From the NCBI GenBank assembly GCA_030620095.1, contig JAUTXW010002096.1:310001-374000 (forward strand): DNA of 64,000 nucleotides. The letters run 5' to 3'. Below are positions 48,370 to 62,167 of the stretch, piece after piece; the first letter of the stretch is position 1, and each line of letters opens with the position of its first letter. Under the pieces are notes generated by a model, which saw only the letters and a program-made list of their open reading frames with translations, ran no database searches and was not told where the DNA came from. The position numbers and the translations under genes are program-made. The DNA comes from Kuschelorhynchus macadamiae (Eukaryota > Arthropoda > Insecta > Coleoptera > Curculionidae).

Positions 48370-48955
48370 TTCGTTAACTAACGAAATGATAAGTGCAAAA
48401 TCGCACCCCCCTCTTGCAACATCCTCGGAACCGCCGCATAAGCAAAACGTCAGCAAGAGAACAGCACGTCGAGCCATTCTCACGAGCATCAGCACCTTTT
48501 TTTGTATAAATAGTTCCAATGTAAATAATATTAGTTAGTTAGAATTTATATTTACACGTTATTATACTAATTTAATATTTAATAGTTTAATTGTCATTTT
48601 AAATAAAAAGTAGTTTTTTTAAAACGTGAAAATTGAAGTTTCATAGTTAACAAGTTTCTGGGTTCATTTTAAAATAATAAAATTAAATGCACAGAAATAA
48701 TTTCAAAAAGGTTGACAAATAAAATATTAAATATTAAATTAGTATAATAACGTGTAAATATAAATTCTAACTAATATCATTTACATTGGAACTATTTATA
48801 CAAAAAAATGTGCTGATGCTCGTGAGAATGGCTCGACGTGCTGTTCTCTTGCTGACGTTTTGCTTATGCGGCGGTTCCGAGGATGTTGCAATAGCCGGTC
48901 TGGGTTGGCGATACTCCTGGTGTTCGAAGGTCGTGGAAAACCAATATAACATATA
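48370..48955. mobile_element. PLE-like palindromic element, unit A (arms 48414-48583 and 48726-48891)
   Basis: The arms of about 170 bp are close reverse complements separated by about 140 bp. Each contains 'GCAAAACGTCAGCAAG', related to the PLE hammerhead-like 3' box at 586-600. The terminal sequences match the fused fragment at 39645-39765. No protein is encoded. Copies are at about 54725-55309 and 61050-61620. Confidence 0.8.
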
Positions 48956-49029
48956 AATATATTTATACTGTTCTTAAACCATACTTTAAACTAAAAGTTT
49001 TTCTTTTTTTTCTTGGGTATAGGTTATTG

Positions 49030-49252
49030 TTGATCCTGTCAAATATTCTAACCTTATAGCGCGGCGTTCCTGACTGGAAGTCAAATCTGACATCGCTATT
49101 AAGTACCGTCCATATTAGTAAATTTATATGGCTTATACGGGCATAACGTAAAAATATAAATTTAATAATATGGACGTTACTTAATAGGATGTCAGATTTG
49201 ACGTCCACTCAGGAACGTCGAGCTATAAGGTTAGAATATTTGGCATGATCAA
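49030..49252. repeat. 100-bp hairpin element (arms 49030-49129 and 49154-49252)
   Basis: The arms are imperfect reverse complements around 49141, with landmark CTAACCTTATAGC mirrored by GCTATAAGGTTAG. It is non-coding and MITE-like. Copies are at 55384-55606 and 61695-61917. Confidence 0.85.
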
Positions 49253-49312
49253 CAATGGTTATGATACTGGTGGGTTTGAATATGTACAAGTTCTAACGAA
49301 TTGCTTATCAGT

Positions 49313-49385
49313 GGTACGATAGCACAATTGGTTAGAGCAATGGACTAGTGATCCAAAGGTGTGGGTTCGATTTCCGCTCGTACCA
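49313..49385 (+). tRNA. tRNA-Thr(AGT)-like sequence, unit A
   Basis: Acceptor GGTACGA pairs fully with TCGTACC. The D-arm is GCAC...GAGC with one mismatch. The anticodon loop CTAGTGA gives AGT, with a 4-bp stem below a mismatch. The T-arm GTGGG/TCCGC encloses TTCGATT. TTTT follows within 10 bp. The fold is plausible, but the D-arm and anticodon-stem mismatches suggest a pseudo-tRNA or SINE head. Confidence 0.5.
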
Positions 49386-52300
49386 TAACTTTTGCTGTTG
49401 ATTATAAATATTTGGACTATTTTGTTTTATTAAAGAACAAAACGTCTGGTTTATATGCAATTTGGTAAACTGAGGTTTAATACCTTAAAAAAGACTATAC
49501 ATGAATTTGTAATTCGTTTTGTTTAAAATTTTATTTTTTAAACTTCAATTTACTTGAAACATCTGTATGTTGCCTTTTTTAATCATATCAAATAAAGTAT
49601 AACTGACTTAAGTCTATGAAAATTAAGATTACTCACAGTGAAAACTGTATTTTGTAACAAGAAACATTTTTTTCTCGATTTTTTCTTCAGAATAACTTTA
49701 TTTTATAAATTCAATTCTGTCTCTATTTTGTAAGATTTGGAGGTAATCATGGTATCTATTGTTCAGAAAGTCAAGAACTACAACATTATAAAATGTAGGG
49801 AATTTCCCTCAAGCTAGTTTTATAAGATTTATGTGTAGTCCTAGTAGCTACCTCGCAATTCACCCTTTCTTATAGGCCTTGTTCAGTATAATTTTTAGAA
49901 TACCTGGCATTGTGGATTGTGACGTATAAATGACGAACTTAAAGATGGAAATTTTTGGACAATATTCAGATCTCAATTTTTGTTCAACAAAAATTAACAT
50001 ATTTACTTACGGTTTTCGATACTGTCTAGCAGGCGCGTAACTAAGGGGGGCATAGGGGAGGTGATGTCTTTTTTTTTGGGATATTGCATGGGCGCCCGCA
50101 GAACCATAACTGATGAAAAAAAAAACCAAAAAAGGTCATGCATAGTCCATTTGGTATATAAATGTAATTTATATATGTAATATACAATATTTACATTTTC
50201 CAGGAGAGGCAAGCGTCCCCCTCCCCCCTTCCCCCCATTCAGTAACAGGAGTCTAGGGACGCCCCTACGGTCTAGCACTAAGTTTATAGCCTAGAGGATG
50301 TTAATGCAGGTCTTCAATAAGTTGTTTTACAGAGTGTTTTGTAAAACACTTGTAAAAAAAAGTTTTCCTTGTTTTTTTTTTAATTCTTTAGTTTTTTTTT
50401 TGTACAGGTTGTTTTCAATGTTGTAAATTTTTTTTAAACATGTTTTTTTTTGTCAACTTTTGCATCCCTTATACTATTATTTCTTACCTCAGTTATGAAT
50501 AAAGGTAATGTCTCTAAATTTATAAATGCGACTGTTGTACAGGGCTTTCATTTATATTTTGACACTACATCTTTAATTATAGAAAATTAAAAAAAAAACT
50601 TTAATTTCAAAATGTGTAGGATTATTCCTGTATTATTCTTAGACCTGGTCTAAGAATATCAAATATTTCTAAAAATTATTGAAAAGTAGAAAAAACTGCA
50701 TAACATGGATTTTTTAAATGTGACACCTCGAATATTATTATCTAATTAAATTAGTCTTTTCATACCGATTATAAATATATGAGTTCAGAGAGAGAGAGAG
50801 AGAGAGGACTAATATCTTTGCCTCTTATGAAATGGCTTTTATCAATTTTTTGGATAATCTTTAAAGATAAAGGTACCGAACCTGATATAATTGCTAACTT
50901 CAGATTCATTTAATGTTGCATTAAATGGGGCCAGCTAAAAAAAATATAGGTTATGTAATTTCTTCTATTCAGTAATATTTTGTATTCTTAGAAGATAATA
51001 GTGAAAAAATCCTAAAATTATTGTGTTTTTATTTTCTATAGTTAAAGCTGTATCTAGATGTCAAAATATAAATAAAAACATTATACTTATAAAAAACTGT
51101 TCTGCATATTTTTTACTTTGAACTAACTTCAAACTCATCATTAGAATTCATTAATATCTATGTAAATTTAAATAATAACAGACCTTTTTACCATTATTTA
51201 ATAAGTTTCATTAATTTTTAAACTCTCAAATGACCTTTTGATCTGATGGATCATGAAAGTTAGTTTAAAGTAAAAAGTTCACAATAGAATGGGATAAGAA
51301 ACAATTGTTTGATGCATACGGGAGCTGAGAAAAACAACACATCCACAAAAATTTACATTTTGGTGAAAACACCCTTTATATAAAAAAAGTTTTTTGGTAT
51401 TCGGGTGTGAATTATCCTGGGTAGAAAAGAACAATATAATATTTCGTTTTGTAATAGTCATTGTGTGTGTATAAACATTTTGTGAAAATGACAAGGGCTT
51501 AGATAATACTCTGTGTAACAGATTTCTTGTGGCCTTTTGCATTTTCGAAGCGATAAATCCAACATCTAGTGCTAGGCATTATCGAAAACCACAACTCAAT
51601 ATATAAATTCTGGTTGAAACTTAGTAAACTTGAATTTTGTCTACAAATTTGGACATCAGTATCTAAAATTAATTAATTAATGTAGGGTTTATGGTTATAT
51701 TGAATAAAAAAAATTGGGTTGAGGTACTATACATGCTGTTGGTTACAAACACAAGTTTAAAAAGCCATATTTATATGGATATTCTTCATATTTTCTTAAG
51801 GGGAATATGCTTCTTAAGTATTGCTTTTAATTTTTAACGAAAATTGGAAATATACCTATTTTATCAATAATGAAGTTTTTTTAATAGCATATTTACAGCT
51901 GATTTTTCGAAAAGCAACTTTTTTACAATATTTTTTCTTCTTTTTAGGTATTTCAAGTCACAGTGTGAGTCCTTTGGACCCTTTGTAAAAGAAAATGGTG
52001 TGTACTTACATATCACCAGAAATCAGCAGCAATGGAAACTAATTTCAGCTTGTAACAACTTGAACAATAAAAACATGTCCATTTGTAATATTTTTTTATT
52101 TAGTGACAAATATTGATTTTCACTATAAAATATCGCAACACTTTAAAAAAAAATTAAAGAAGTTCCAGTCAATTTCATAATATTCATAATATAATTTCAT
52201 TTATATCTTAAAGATTTATGACTATACTTAAATCTAAAAAAATAATTATATTTAGGCGTTTTATAGATACAGATTTACAGGGATATAGAAAGTTAAGAGA

Positions 52301-53340
52301 TTGATACCATTATGAAATTAGTTATGGGTGGTATTATATATGAATCTTTAAACAAATTTCCAAAAGTTAAGGTATGACGTAGAAATATTTATTTTTCAGT
52401 TCCAACTGTTTCTTTTGGTAGTTATGTAAACTCTCCAAACGTCAATTTTTAGTTTTTAAACGATAAAATTACTCTATTAGGTATAGGATCAACTGTGCAG
52501 TAATTTTATTATTTTTAATGCAATGAAAAAAATGCAAAGTAAATTTTCTTCTTCCCAATCATATGGTAATTATCAGTATCTTTGAAAAATATAGAGTGAC
52601 AAAATATCTATTTTTATTAAATGAATACCCTGTCTATTTTTTACACCTATGAAAAGCTAAAAAATATCTTTCCAAAAAACTTCATGCCAAATTTTCTGAT
52701 ATACCCACCTATGATGTTTAAAAAACTAAAATTAATACCTTCCTGCAAATGGCCATATTATTTTTGAATATATAAATTTCGTAACAGTTACAAATAGAGT
52801 ATTTCTTAAAAGGGCTTCTTTATACAGAGCATTCCATATAAAAAATTACACTGTGTGTAATATTTTTTAGTACGAGAAATAATAAAAATATTAGAGAGGG
52901 ACTACTTTAGATGGCAATCAATTTTCCCTCGTACAGATTGTCTGCATATTCAAATAATTTATTAGGCCGTCATTTACTTTTGTCATACAAGATTCGGACT
53001 AAAATTTTACCAGTCTGTCTCTGTTTCTCACTTGAGTTTTATGCAATTTTATTTCATTAGGCCGCCATTTTGTTTCGCCATGTTCTATATACCAAAATGT
53101 CTCCATTCCGTTGAAAACTTAAATTCAACTGGATAAGTAGTTTTTAAGCTATGCTGCGTACAGACTGACAAGTGGGAAAACATGGGGCCCAAGCACCCTA
53201 AAATGCAAAGTTCTGCAAAATTTTAAAGGGTTAATTTTTCATTTTTTACTCTTTTAAACTGTCCTAACACTGGAACCTGTGGTGGAAGATAGATCAAAAT
53301 ACAAGAGTTCTAACCACACTACACCACAACTTGTTACGTT

Positions 53341-53381
53341 CTGGACGCGCGTTTCGCTAACCAAGTTAGCATCATCAGCAG
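53341..53381 (-). ncRNA. Hammerhead ribozyme, unit B, minus strand
   Basis: Identical core to the unit A minus-strand motif, at offset +6355. Confidence 0.85.
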
Positions 53382-53416
53382 ATGATATAAACTGTTTGAC
53401 TGACTGAGTTTATCAT

Positions 53417-53457
53417 CTGCTGATGATGCTAACTTGGTTAGCGAAACGCGCGTCCAG
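53417..53457 (+). ncRNA. Hammerhead ribozyme, unit B, plus strand
   Basis: Identical core to the unit A plus-strand motif: CTGATGA at 53420-53426 and GAAA at 53443-53446. Confidence 0.88.
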
Positions 53458-54724
53458 AACGTAACAAGTTGTGGTGTAGTGTGGTTAGAACTCTTGTATT
53501 TTGATCTTTTAAACTGATCTAAATGCTGGTGGTTGCCCTTCTTCAATAAGGACTTTTATTTATTTTAAACTTTATAATTAAATGGTAAAAGTATTAACTT
53601 CTATATGTTTATTTTTCTAATGATTTAATAAATCCTATTATGTATTTTAATAATTTTAACACAGAATAAGTGTGTAACTTATTTTATTAAGACCATATTA
53701 CCATTTTATTAAAAATCGTCTTAAAATAAACAATACATTTGGAAAAATAAAAAACATATTCTTATTACCAATTCATTAGATAAATATAGAAAACAAATGT
53801 ATTAGAAATTAAAGTTGGAAGTTTCATTTTGAAAAAATATTTAATTCTGAATAAATATAACATTTTGACTAGTCTAAAACTAGTCCACTCTAATAAAGAT
53901 ATGTATGCATTTATCACTACAGTACATTGGATTTGTAGACAATAAAGAAAAAAATCTTAAACTCTATCTCAAAATATGGCTTACTAAAGTATTCAACAAC
54001 TGTCTGTTAAAATGATTAGATTTTAGTTTAATGTTGATTCTTTAACAAATGTTTGCTTATGTATTATGTTATGTATCTTAAAATAGTTATTTCCTACCTC
54101 GAAATACCTGACAGTGTCTTTAAGAATATCATATTCTCTAATGTCTCTAAAATATCTGGAAATACAAGTGCAAAAATATTATATTACGCCTTTATAATAA
54201 CATTAAAATCTGTTCTGGAAAAGCACAATATAATATCCACTAAAATGTTCACTTTTTTCACTGCACTCACATGTAGCTATTAATTGAAGTCAAATTTAGG
54301 TCTCTTGAAATCACCACTTATTTGTTAACTTCTGTTTTATTAGAATATTAGTAGGTATTAGGTACAATATTATTCACCATCACCAATTGATGCCAACAAT
54401 GCTGCTATATCTTCCATTTTAGAAGTATAACAAACACAAGTATTAAGGATCTCCAGGCAGACCTTAGTAGCTTCAGATTTTTAACTCTTCATCACCTTTT
54501 AATTATTTCCAAGATATTAAAGTATACTTAATTAATTAGGCCAAACAAATGTGTCGTGTTTTGCTCAACGTCAAGAAAATAATTTTTAGGTTAACAGTAA
54601 TTGTCAAATCGTAATGAAAAACTGGCCTACTTGACCTCAAAAAATACATGCAATTTTCCATTTAAGAAATGGATGCTACTTACAACCTTTGTCAGTTGTT
54701 TCGCTAAATCACGTGATTTAGCGA

Positions 54725-55309
54725 TTCGTTAACTAACGAAATGATAAGTGCAAAATCGCACCCCCCTCTTGCAACATCCTCGGAACCGCCGCATAAGCAA
54801 AACGTCAGCAAGAGAACAGCACGTCGAGCCATTCTCACGAGCATCAGCACCTTTTTTTGTATAAATAGTTCCAATGTAAATAATATTAGTTAGTTAGAAT
54901 TTATATTTACACGTTATTATACTAATTTAATATTTAATAGTTTAATTGTCATTTTAAATAAAAAGTAGTTTTTTTAAAACGTGAAAATTGAAGTTTCATA
55001 GTTAACAAGTTTCTGGGTTCATTTTAAAATAATAAAATTAAATGCACAGAAATAATTTCAAAAAGGTTGACAAATAAAATATTAAATATTAAATTAGTAT
55101 AATAACGTGTAAATATAAATTCTAACTAATATCATTTACATTGGAACTATTTATACAAAAAAATGTGCTGATGCTCGTGAGAATGGCTCGACGTGCTGTT
55201 CTCTTGCTGACGTTTTGCTTATGCGGCGGTTCCGAGGATGTTGCAATAGCCGGTCTGGGTTGGCGATACTCCTGGTGTTCGAAGGTCGTGGAAAACCAAT
55301 ATAACATAT
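54725..55309. mobile_element. PLE-like palindromic element, unit B
   Basis: Same structure as unit A; arms 54769-54938 and 55081-55246. Confidence 0.8.
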
Positions 55310-55666
55310 AAATATATTTATACTGTTCTTAAACCATACTTTAAACTAAAAGTTTTTTTTTTTTTCTTGGGTATAGGTTATTGTTGATCCTGTCAAATAT
55401 TCTAACCTTATAGCGCGGCGTTCCTGACTGGAAGTCAAATCTGACATCGCTATTAAGTACCGTCCATATTAGTAAATTTATATGGCTTATACGGGCATAA
55501 CGTAAAAATATAAATTTAATAATATGGACGTTACTTAATAGGATGTCAGATTTGACGTCCACTCAGGAACGTCGAGCTATAAGGTTAGAATATTTGGCAT
55601 GATCAACAATGGTTATGATACTGGTGGGTTTGAATATGTACAAGTTCTAACGAATTGCTTATCAGT

Positions 55667-55739
55667 GGTACGATAGCACAATTGGTTAGAGCAATGGACT
55701 AGTGATCCAAAGGTGTGGGTTCGATTTCCGCTCGTACCA
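55667..55739 (+). tRNA. tRNA-Thr(AGT)-like sequence, unit B
   Basis: Identical to the unit A copy at offset +6354. Confidence 0.5.
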
Positions 55740-58700
55740 TAACTTTTGCTGTTGATTATAAATATTTGGACTATTTTGTTTTATTAAAGAACAAAACGTC
55801 TGGTTTATATGCAATTTGGTAAACTGAGGTTTAATACCTTAAAAAAGACTATACATGAATTTGTAATTCGTTTTGTTTAAAATTTTATTTTTTAAACTTC
55901 AATTTACTTGAAACATCTGTATGTTGCCTTTTTTAATCATATCAAATAAAGTATAACTGACTTAAGTCTATGAAAATTAAGATTACTCACAGTGAAAACT
56001 GTATTTTGTAACAAGAAACATTTTTTTCTCGATTTTTTCTTCAGAATAACTTTATTTTATAAATTCAATTCTGTCTCTATTTTGTAAGATTTGGAGGTAA
56101 TCATGGTATCTATTGTTCAGAAAGTCAAGAACTACAACATTATAAAATGTAGGGAATTTCCCTCAAGCTAGTTTTATAAGATTTATGTGTAGTCCTAGTA
56201 GCTACCTCGCAATTCACCCTTTCTTATAGGCCTTGTTCAGTATAATTTTTAGAATACCTGGCATTGTGGATTGTGACGTATAAATGACGAACTTAAAGAT
56301 GGAAATTTTTGGACAATATTCAGATCTCAATTTTTGTTCAACAAAAATTAACATATTTACTTACGGTTTTCGATACTGTCTAGCAGGCGCGTAACTAAGG
56401 GGGGCATAGGGGAGGTGATGTCTTTTTTTTTGGGATATTGCATGGGCGCCCGCAGAACCATAACTGATGAAAAAAAAAACCAAAAAGGTCATGCATAGTC
56501 CATTTGGTATATAAATGTAATTTATATATGTAATATACAATATTTACATTTTCCAGGAGAGGCAAGCGTCCCCCTCCCCCCTTCCCCCCATTCAGTAACA
56601 GGAGTCTAGGGACGCCCCTACGGTCTAGCACTAAGTTTATAGCCTAGAGGATGTTAATGCAGGTCTTCAATAAGTTGTTTTACAGAGTGTTTTGTAAAAC
56701 ACTTGTAAAAAAAAGTTTTCCTTGTTTTTTTTTTAATTCTTTAGTTTTTTTTTTTGTACAGGTTGTTTTCAATGTTGTAAATTTTTTTTAAACATGTTTT
56801 TTTTTGTCAACTTTTGCATCCCTTATACTATTATTTCTTACCTCAGTTATGAATAAAGGTAATGTCTCTAAATTTATAAATGCGACTGTTGTACAGGGCT
56901 TTCATTTATATTTTGACACTACATCTTTAATTATAGAAAATTAAAAAAAAAACTTTAATTTCAAAATGTGTAGGATTATTCCTGTATTATTCTTAGACCT
57001 GGTCTAAGAATATCAAATATTTCTAAAAATTATTGAAAAGTAGAAAAAACTGCATAACATGGATTTTTTAAATGTGACACCTCGAATATTATTATTTAAT
57101 TAAATTAGTCTTTTCATACCGATTATAAATATATGAGTTCAGAGAGAGAGAGAGAGAGGACTAATATCTTTGCCTCTTATGAAATGGCTTTTATCAATTT
57201 TTTGGATAATCTTTAAAGATAAAGGTACCGAACCTGATATAATTGCTAACTTCAGATTCATTTAATGTTGCATTAAATGGGGCCAGCTAAAAAAAATATA
57301 GGTTATGTAATTTCTTCTATTCAGTAATATTTTGTATTCTTAGAAGATAATAGTGAAAAAATCCTAAAATTATTGTGTTTTTATTTTCTATAGTTAAAGC
57401 TGTATCTAGATGTCAAAATATAAATAAAAACATTATACTTATAAAAAACTGTTCTGCATATTTTTTACTTTGAACTAACTTCAAACTCATCATTAGAATT
57501 CATTAATATCTATGTAAATTTAAATAATAACAGACCTTTTTACCATTATTTAATAAGTTTCATTAATTTTTAAACTCTCAAATGACCTTTTGATCTGATG
57601 GATCATGAAAGTTAGTTTAAAGTAAAAAGTTCACAATAGAATGGGATAAGAAACAATTGTTTGATGCATACGGGAGCTGAGAAAAACAACACATCCACAA
57701 AAATTTACATTTTGGTGAAAACACCCTTTATATAAAAAAAGTTTTTTGGTATTCGGGTGTGAATTATCCTGGGTAGAAAAGAACAATATAATATTTCGTT
57801 TTGTAATAGTCATTGTGTGTGTATAAACATTTTGTGAAAATGACAAGGGCTTAGATAATACTCTGTGTAACAGATTTCTTGTGGCCTTTTGCATTTTCGA
57901 AGCGATAAATCCAACATCTAGTGCTAGGCATTATCGAAAACCACAACTCAATATATAAATTCTGGTTGAAACTTAGTAAACTTGAATTTTGTCTACAAAT
58001 TTGGACATCAGTATCTAAAATTAATTAATTAATGTAGGGTTTATGGTTATATTGAATAAAAAAAATTGGGTTGAGGTACTATACATGCTGTTGGTTACAA
58101 ACACAAGTTTAAAAAGCCATATTTATATGGATATTCTTCATATTTTCTTAAGGGGAATATGCTTCTTAAGTATTGCTTTTAATTTTTAACGAAAATTGGA
58201 AATATACCTATTTTATCAATAATGAAGTTTTTTTAATAGCATATTTACAGCTGATTTTTCGAAAAGCAACTTTTTTACAATATTTTTTCTTCTTTTTAGG
58301 TATTTCAAGTCACAGTGTGAGTCCTTTGGACCCTTTGTAAAAGAAAATGGTGTGTACTTACATATCACCAGAAATCAGCAGCAATGGAAACTAATTTCAG
58401 CTTGTAACAACTTGAACAATAAAAACATGTCCATTTGTAATATTTTTTTATTTAGTGACAAATATTGATTTTCACTATAAAATATCGCAACACTTTAAAA
58501 AAAAATTAAAGAAGTTCCAGTCAATTTCATAATATTCATAATATAATTTCATTTATATCTTAAAGATTTATGACTATACTTAAATCTAAAAAAATAATTA
58601 TATTTAGGCGTTTTATAGATACAGATTTACAGGGATATAGAAAGTTAAGAGATTGATACCATTATGAAATTAGTTATGGGTGGTATTATATATGAATCTT

Positions 58701-59665
58701 TAAACAAATTTCCAAAAGTTAAGGTATGACGTAGAAATATTTATTTTTCAGTTCCAACTGTTTCTTTTGGTAGTTATGTAAACTCTCCAAACGTCAATTT
58801 TTAGTTTTTAGACGATAAAATTACTCTATTAGGTATAGGATCAACTGTGCAGTAATTTTATTATTTTTAATGCAATGAAAAAAATGCAAAGTAAATTTTC
58901 TTCTTCCCAATCATATGGTAATTATCAGTATCTTTGAAAAATATTGAGTGACAAAATATCTATTTTTATTAAATGAATACCCTGTCTATTTTTTACACCT
59001 ATGAAAAGCTAAAAAATATCTTTCCAAAAAACTTCATGCCAAGTTTTCTGATATACCCACCTATGATGTTTAAAAAACTAAAATTAATACCTTCCTGCAA
59101 ATGGCCATATTATTTTTGAATATATAAATTTCGTAACAGTTACAAATAGAGTATTTCTTAAAAGGGCTTCTTTATACAGAGCATTCCATATAAAAAATTA
59201 CACTGTGTGTAATATTTTTTACGAGAAATAATAAAAATATTAGAGAGGGACTACTTTAGATGGCAATCAATTTCCCTCGTACAGATTGTCTGCATATTCA
59301 AATAATTTATTAGGCCGTCATTTACTTTCTGTGACCAGTCTGTCTCTGTTTCTCACTTGAGTTTTATGCAATTTTATTTCATTAGGCCGCCATTTTGTTT
59401 CGCCATGTTCTATATACCAAAATGTCTCCATTCCGTTGAAAACTTAAATTCAACTGGATAAGTAGTTTTTAAGCTATGCTGCGTACAGACTGACAAGTGG
59501 GAAAACATGGGGCCCAAGCACCCTAAAATGCAAAGTTCTGCAAAATTTTAAAGGGTTAATTTTTCATTTTTTACTCTTTTAAACTGTCCTAACACTGGAA
59601 CCTGTGGTGGAAGATAGATCAAAATACAAGATTTCTAACCACACTACACCACAACTTGTTACGTT

Positions 59666-59706
59666 CTGGACGCGCGTTTCGCTAACCAAGTTAGCATCAT
59701 CAGCAG
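59666..59706 (-). ncRNA. Hammerhead ribozyme, unit C, minus strand
   Basis: Identical core to the unit A minus-strand motif, at offset +12680. The only arm mismatch lies outside the ribozyme. Confidence 0.85.
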
Positions 59707-59741
59707 ATGATATAAACTGTTTGACTGACTGAGTTTATCAT

Positions 59742-59782
59742 CTGCTGATGATGCTAACTTGGTTAGCGAAACGCGCGTCCAG
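59742..59782 (+). ncRNA. Hammerhead ribozyme, unit C, plus strand
   Basis: Identical core to the unit A plus-strand motif: CTGATGA at 59745-59751. Confidence 0.88.
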
Positions 59783-61049
59783 AACGTAACAAGTTGTGGT
59801 GTAGTGTGGTTAGAACTCTTGTATTTTGATCTTTTAAACTGATCTAAATGCTGGTGGTTGCCCTTCTTCAATAAGGACTTTTATTTATTTTAAACTTTAT
59901 AATTAAATGGTAAAAGTATTAACTTCTATATGTTTATTTTTCTAATGATTTAATAAATCCTATTATGTATTTTAATAATTTTAACACAGAATAAGTGTGT
60001 AACTTATTTTATTAAGACCATATTACCATTTTATTAAAAATCGTCTTAAAATAAACAATACATTTGGAAAAATAAAAAACATATTCTTATTACCAATTCA
60101 TTAGATAAATATAGAAAACAAATGTATTAGAAATTAAAGTTGGAAGTTTTATTTTGAAAAAATATTTAATTCTGAATAAATATAACATTTTGACTAGTCT
60201 AAAACTAGTCCACTCTAATAAAGATATGTATGCATTTATCACTACAGTACATTGGATTTGTAGACAATAAAGAAAAAAAACTTAAGCTCTATCTAAAAAT
60301 ATGGCTTACTAAAGTATTCAACAACTGTCTGTTAAAATGATTAGATTTTAGTTTAATGTTGATTCTTTAACAAATGTTTGCTTATGTATTATGTTATGTA
60401 TCTTAAAATAGTTATTTCCTACCTCGAAATACCTGACAGTGTCTTTAAGAATATCATATTCTCTAATGTCTCTAAAATATCTGGAAATACAAGTGCAAAA
60501 ATATTATATTACGCCTTTATAATAACGTTAAAATCTGTTCTGGAAAAGCACAATATAATATCCACTAAAATGTTCACTTTTTTCACTGCACTCACATGTA
60601 GCGATTAATTGAAGTCAAATTTAGGTCTCTTGAAATCACCACTTATTTGTTAACTTCTGTTTTATTAGAATATTAGTAGGTATTAGGTACAATATTATTC
60701 ACCATCACCAATTGATGCCAACAATGCTGCTATATCTTCCATTTTAGAAGTATAACAAACACAAGTATTAAGGATCTCCAGGCAGACCTTAGTAGCTTCA
60801 GATTTTTAACTCTTCATCACCTTTTAATTATTTCCAAAATAATAAAGTATACTTAATTAATTAGGCCAAACAAATGTGTCGTGTTTTGCTCAACGTCAAG
60901 AAAATAATTTTTAGGTTAACAGTAATTGTCAAATCGTAATGAAAAACTGGCCTACTTGACCTCAAAAAATACATGCAATTTTCCATTTAAGAAATGGATG
61001 CTACTTACAACCTTTGTCAGTTGTTTCGCTAAATCACGTGATTTAGCGA

Positions 61050-61620
61050 TTCGTTAACTAACGAAATGATAAGTGCAAAATCGCACCCCCCTCTTGCAAC
61101 ATCCTCGGAACCCCCGCATAAGCAAAACGTCAGCAAGAGAACAGCACGTCGAGCCATTCTCACGAGCATCAGCACCTTTTTTTGTATAAATAGTTCCAAT
61201 GTAAATAATATTAGTTAGTTAGAATTTATATTTACACGTTATTATACTAATTTAATATTTAATAGTTTAATTGTCATTTTAAATAAAAAGTAGTTTTTTT
61301 AAAACGTGAAAATTGAAGTTTCATAGCTAACAAGTTTCTGGGTTCATTTTAAAATAATAAAATTAAATGCACAGAAATAATTTCAAAAAGGTTGACAATT
61401 AAAATATTAAATATTAAATTAGTATAATAACGTGTAAATATAAATTCTAACTAATATCATTTACATTGGAACTATTTATACAAAAAAATGTGCTGATGCT
61501 CGTGAGAATGGCTCTTGCTGACGTTTTGCTTATGCGGCGGTTCCGAGGATGTTGCAATAGCCGGTCTGGGTTGGCGATACTCCTGGTGTTCGAAGGTCGT
61601 GGAAAACCAATATAACATAT
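61050..61620. mobile_element. PLE-like palindromic element, unit C
   Basis: Same structure; arms 61094-61263 and 61406-61557. The right arm has a 14-bp deletion at 61515, so the palindrome is no longer symmetric. Confidence 0.8.
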
Positions 61621-61977
61621 AAATATATTTATACTGTTCTTAAACCATACTTTAAACTAAAAGTTTTTCTTTTTTTCTTGGGTATAGGTTATTGTTGATC
61701 CTGTCAAATATTCTAACCTTATAGCGCGGCGTTCCTGACTGGAAGTCAAATCTGACATCGCTATTAAGTACCGTCCATATTAGTAAATTTATATGGCTTA
61801 TACGGGCATAACGTAAAAATATAAATTTAATAATATGGACGTTACTTAATAGGATGTCAGATTTGACGTCCACTCAGGAACGTCGAGCTATAAGGTTAGA
61901 ATATTTGGCATGATCAACAATGGTTATGATACTGGTGGGTTTGAATATGTACAAGTTCTAACGAATTGCTTATCAGT

Positions 61978-62050
61978 GGTACGATAGCACAATTGGTTAG
62001 AGCAATGGACTAGTGATCCAAAGGTGTGGGTTCGATTTCCGCTCGTACCA
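61978..62050 (+). tRNA. tRNA-Thr(AGT)-like sequence, unit C
   Basis: Identical to the unit A copy at offset +12665. It lies 28 bp before the end of the array. Confidence 0.5.
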
Positions 62051-62167
62051 TAACTTTTGCTGTTGATTATAAATATTTCTAAAAAAAATTTCTGATAAAA
62101 TACTTTTATTCAAAATTTGGTTATGATACTGGTGGGTTTGAATAGTTCTGACGAATTGCTTATCAGT

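Larger units (their letters stand above)
43858..50212 (+). repeat. Tandem array unit A (6355 bp)
   Basis: The unit starts at GCG followed by a C-rich run and repeats at 50213. Identity with the next unit is very high: scattered single-base changes and homopolymer-length differences. It contains a (GA)n run at 44434-44452, an exon-like segment, the hammerhead pair, the PLE-like palindrome, a 100-bp hairpin and a tRNA-like sequence. No long conserved coding region is evident. Confidence 0.95.
50213..56565 (+). repeat. Tandem array unit B (6353 bp)
   Basis: Same content as unit A, offset +6355 at the start and +6354 near the end. Differences include the changed run near 53950-53975. Confidence 0.95.
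56566..62078 (+). repeat. Tandem array unit C, truncated (5513 bp)
   Basis: It is offset +12707 from unit A at its start. It carries private deletions of about 26 bp near 59328 and 14 bp at 61515. It loses homology at 62078, just after the tRNA-like sequence, where A and B continue 'TTGGACTATTTTG'. Confidence 0.95.

Noticed and set aside
44924..57894. Open frames of 60-90 codons repeated in all three array units (for example 44924-45187, 46979-47191, 48963-49208)
   Set aside because: Their conservation only reflects recent duplication of the whole unit. Several run through ribozyme or hairpin sequence, and none has a recognisable domain or splice context.
43858..62078. CRISPR-like array
   Set aside because: The repeat period is 6.35 kb and the genome is eukaryotic; no short regularly spaced repeats with unique spacers exist anywhere in the window.
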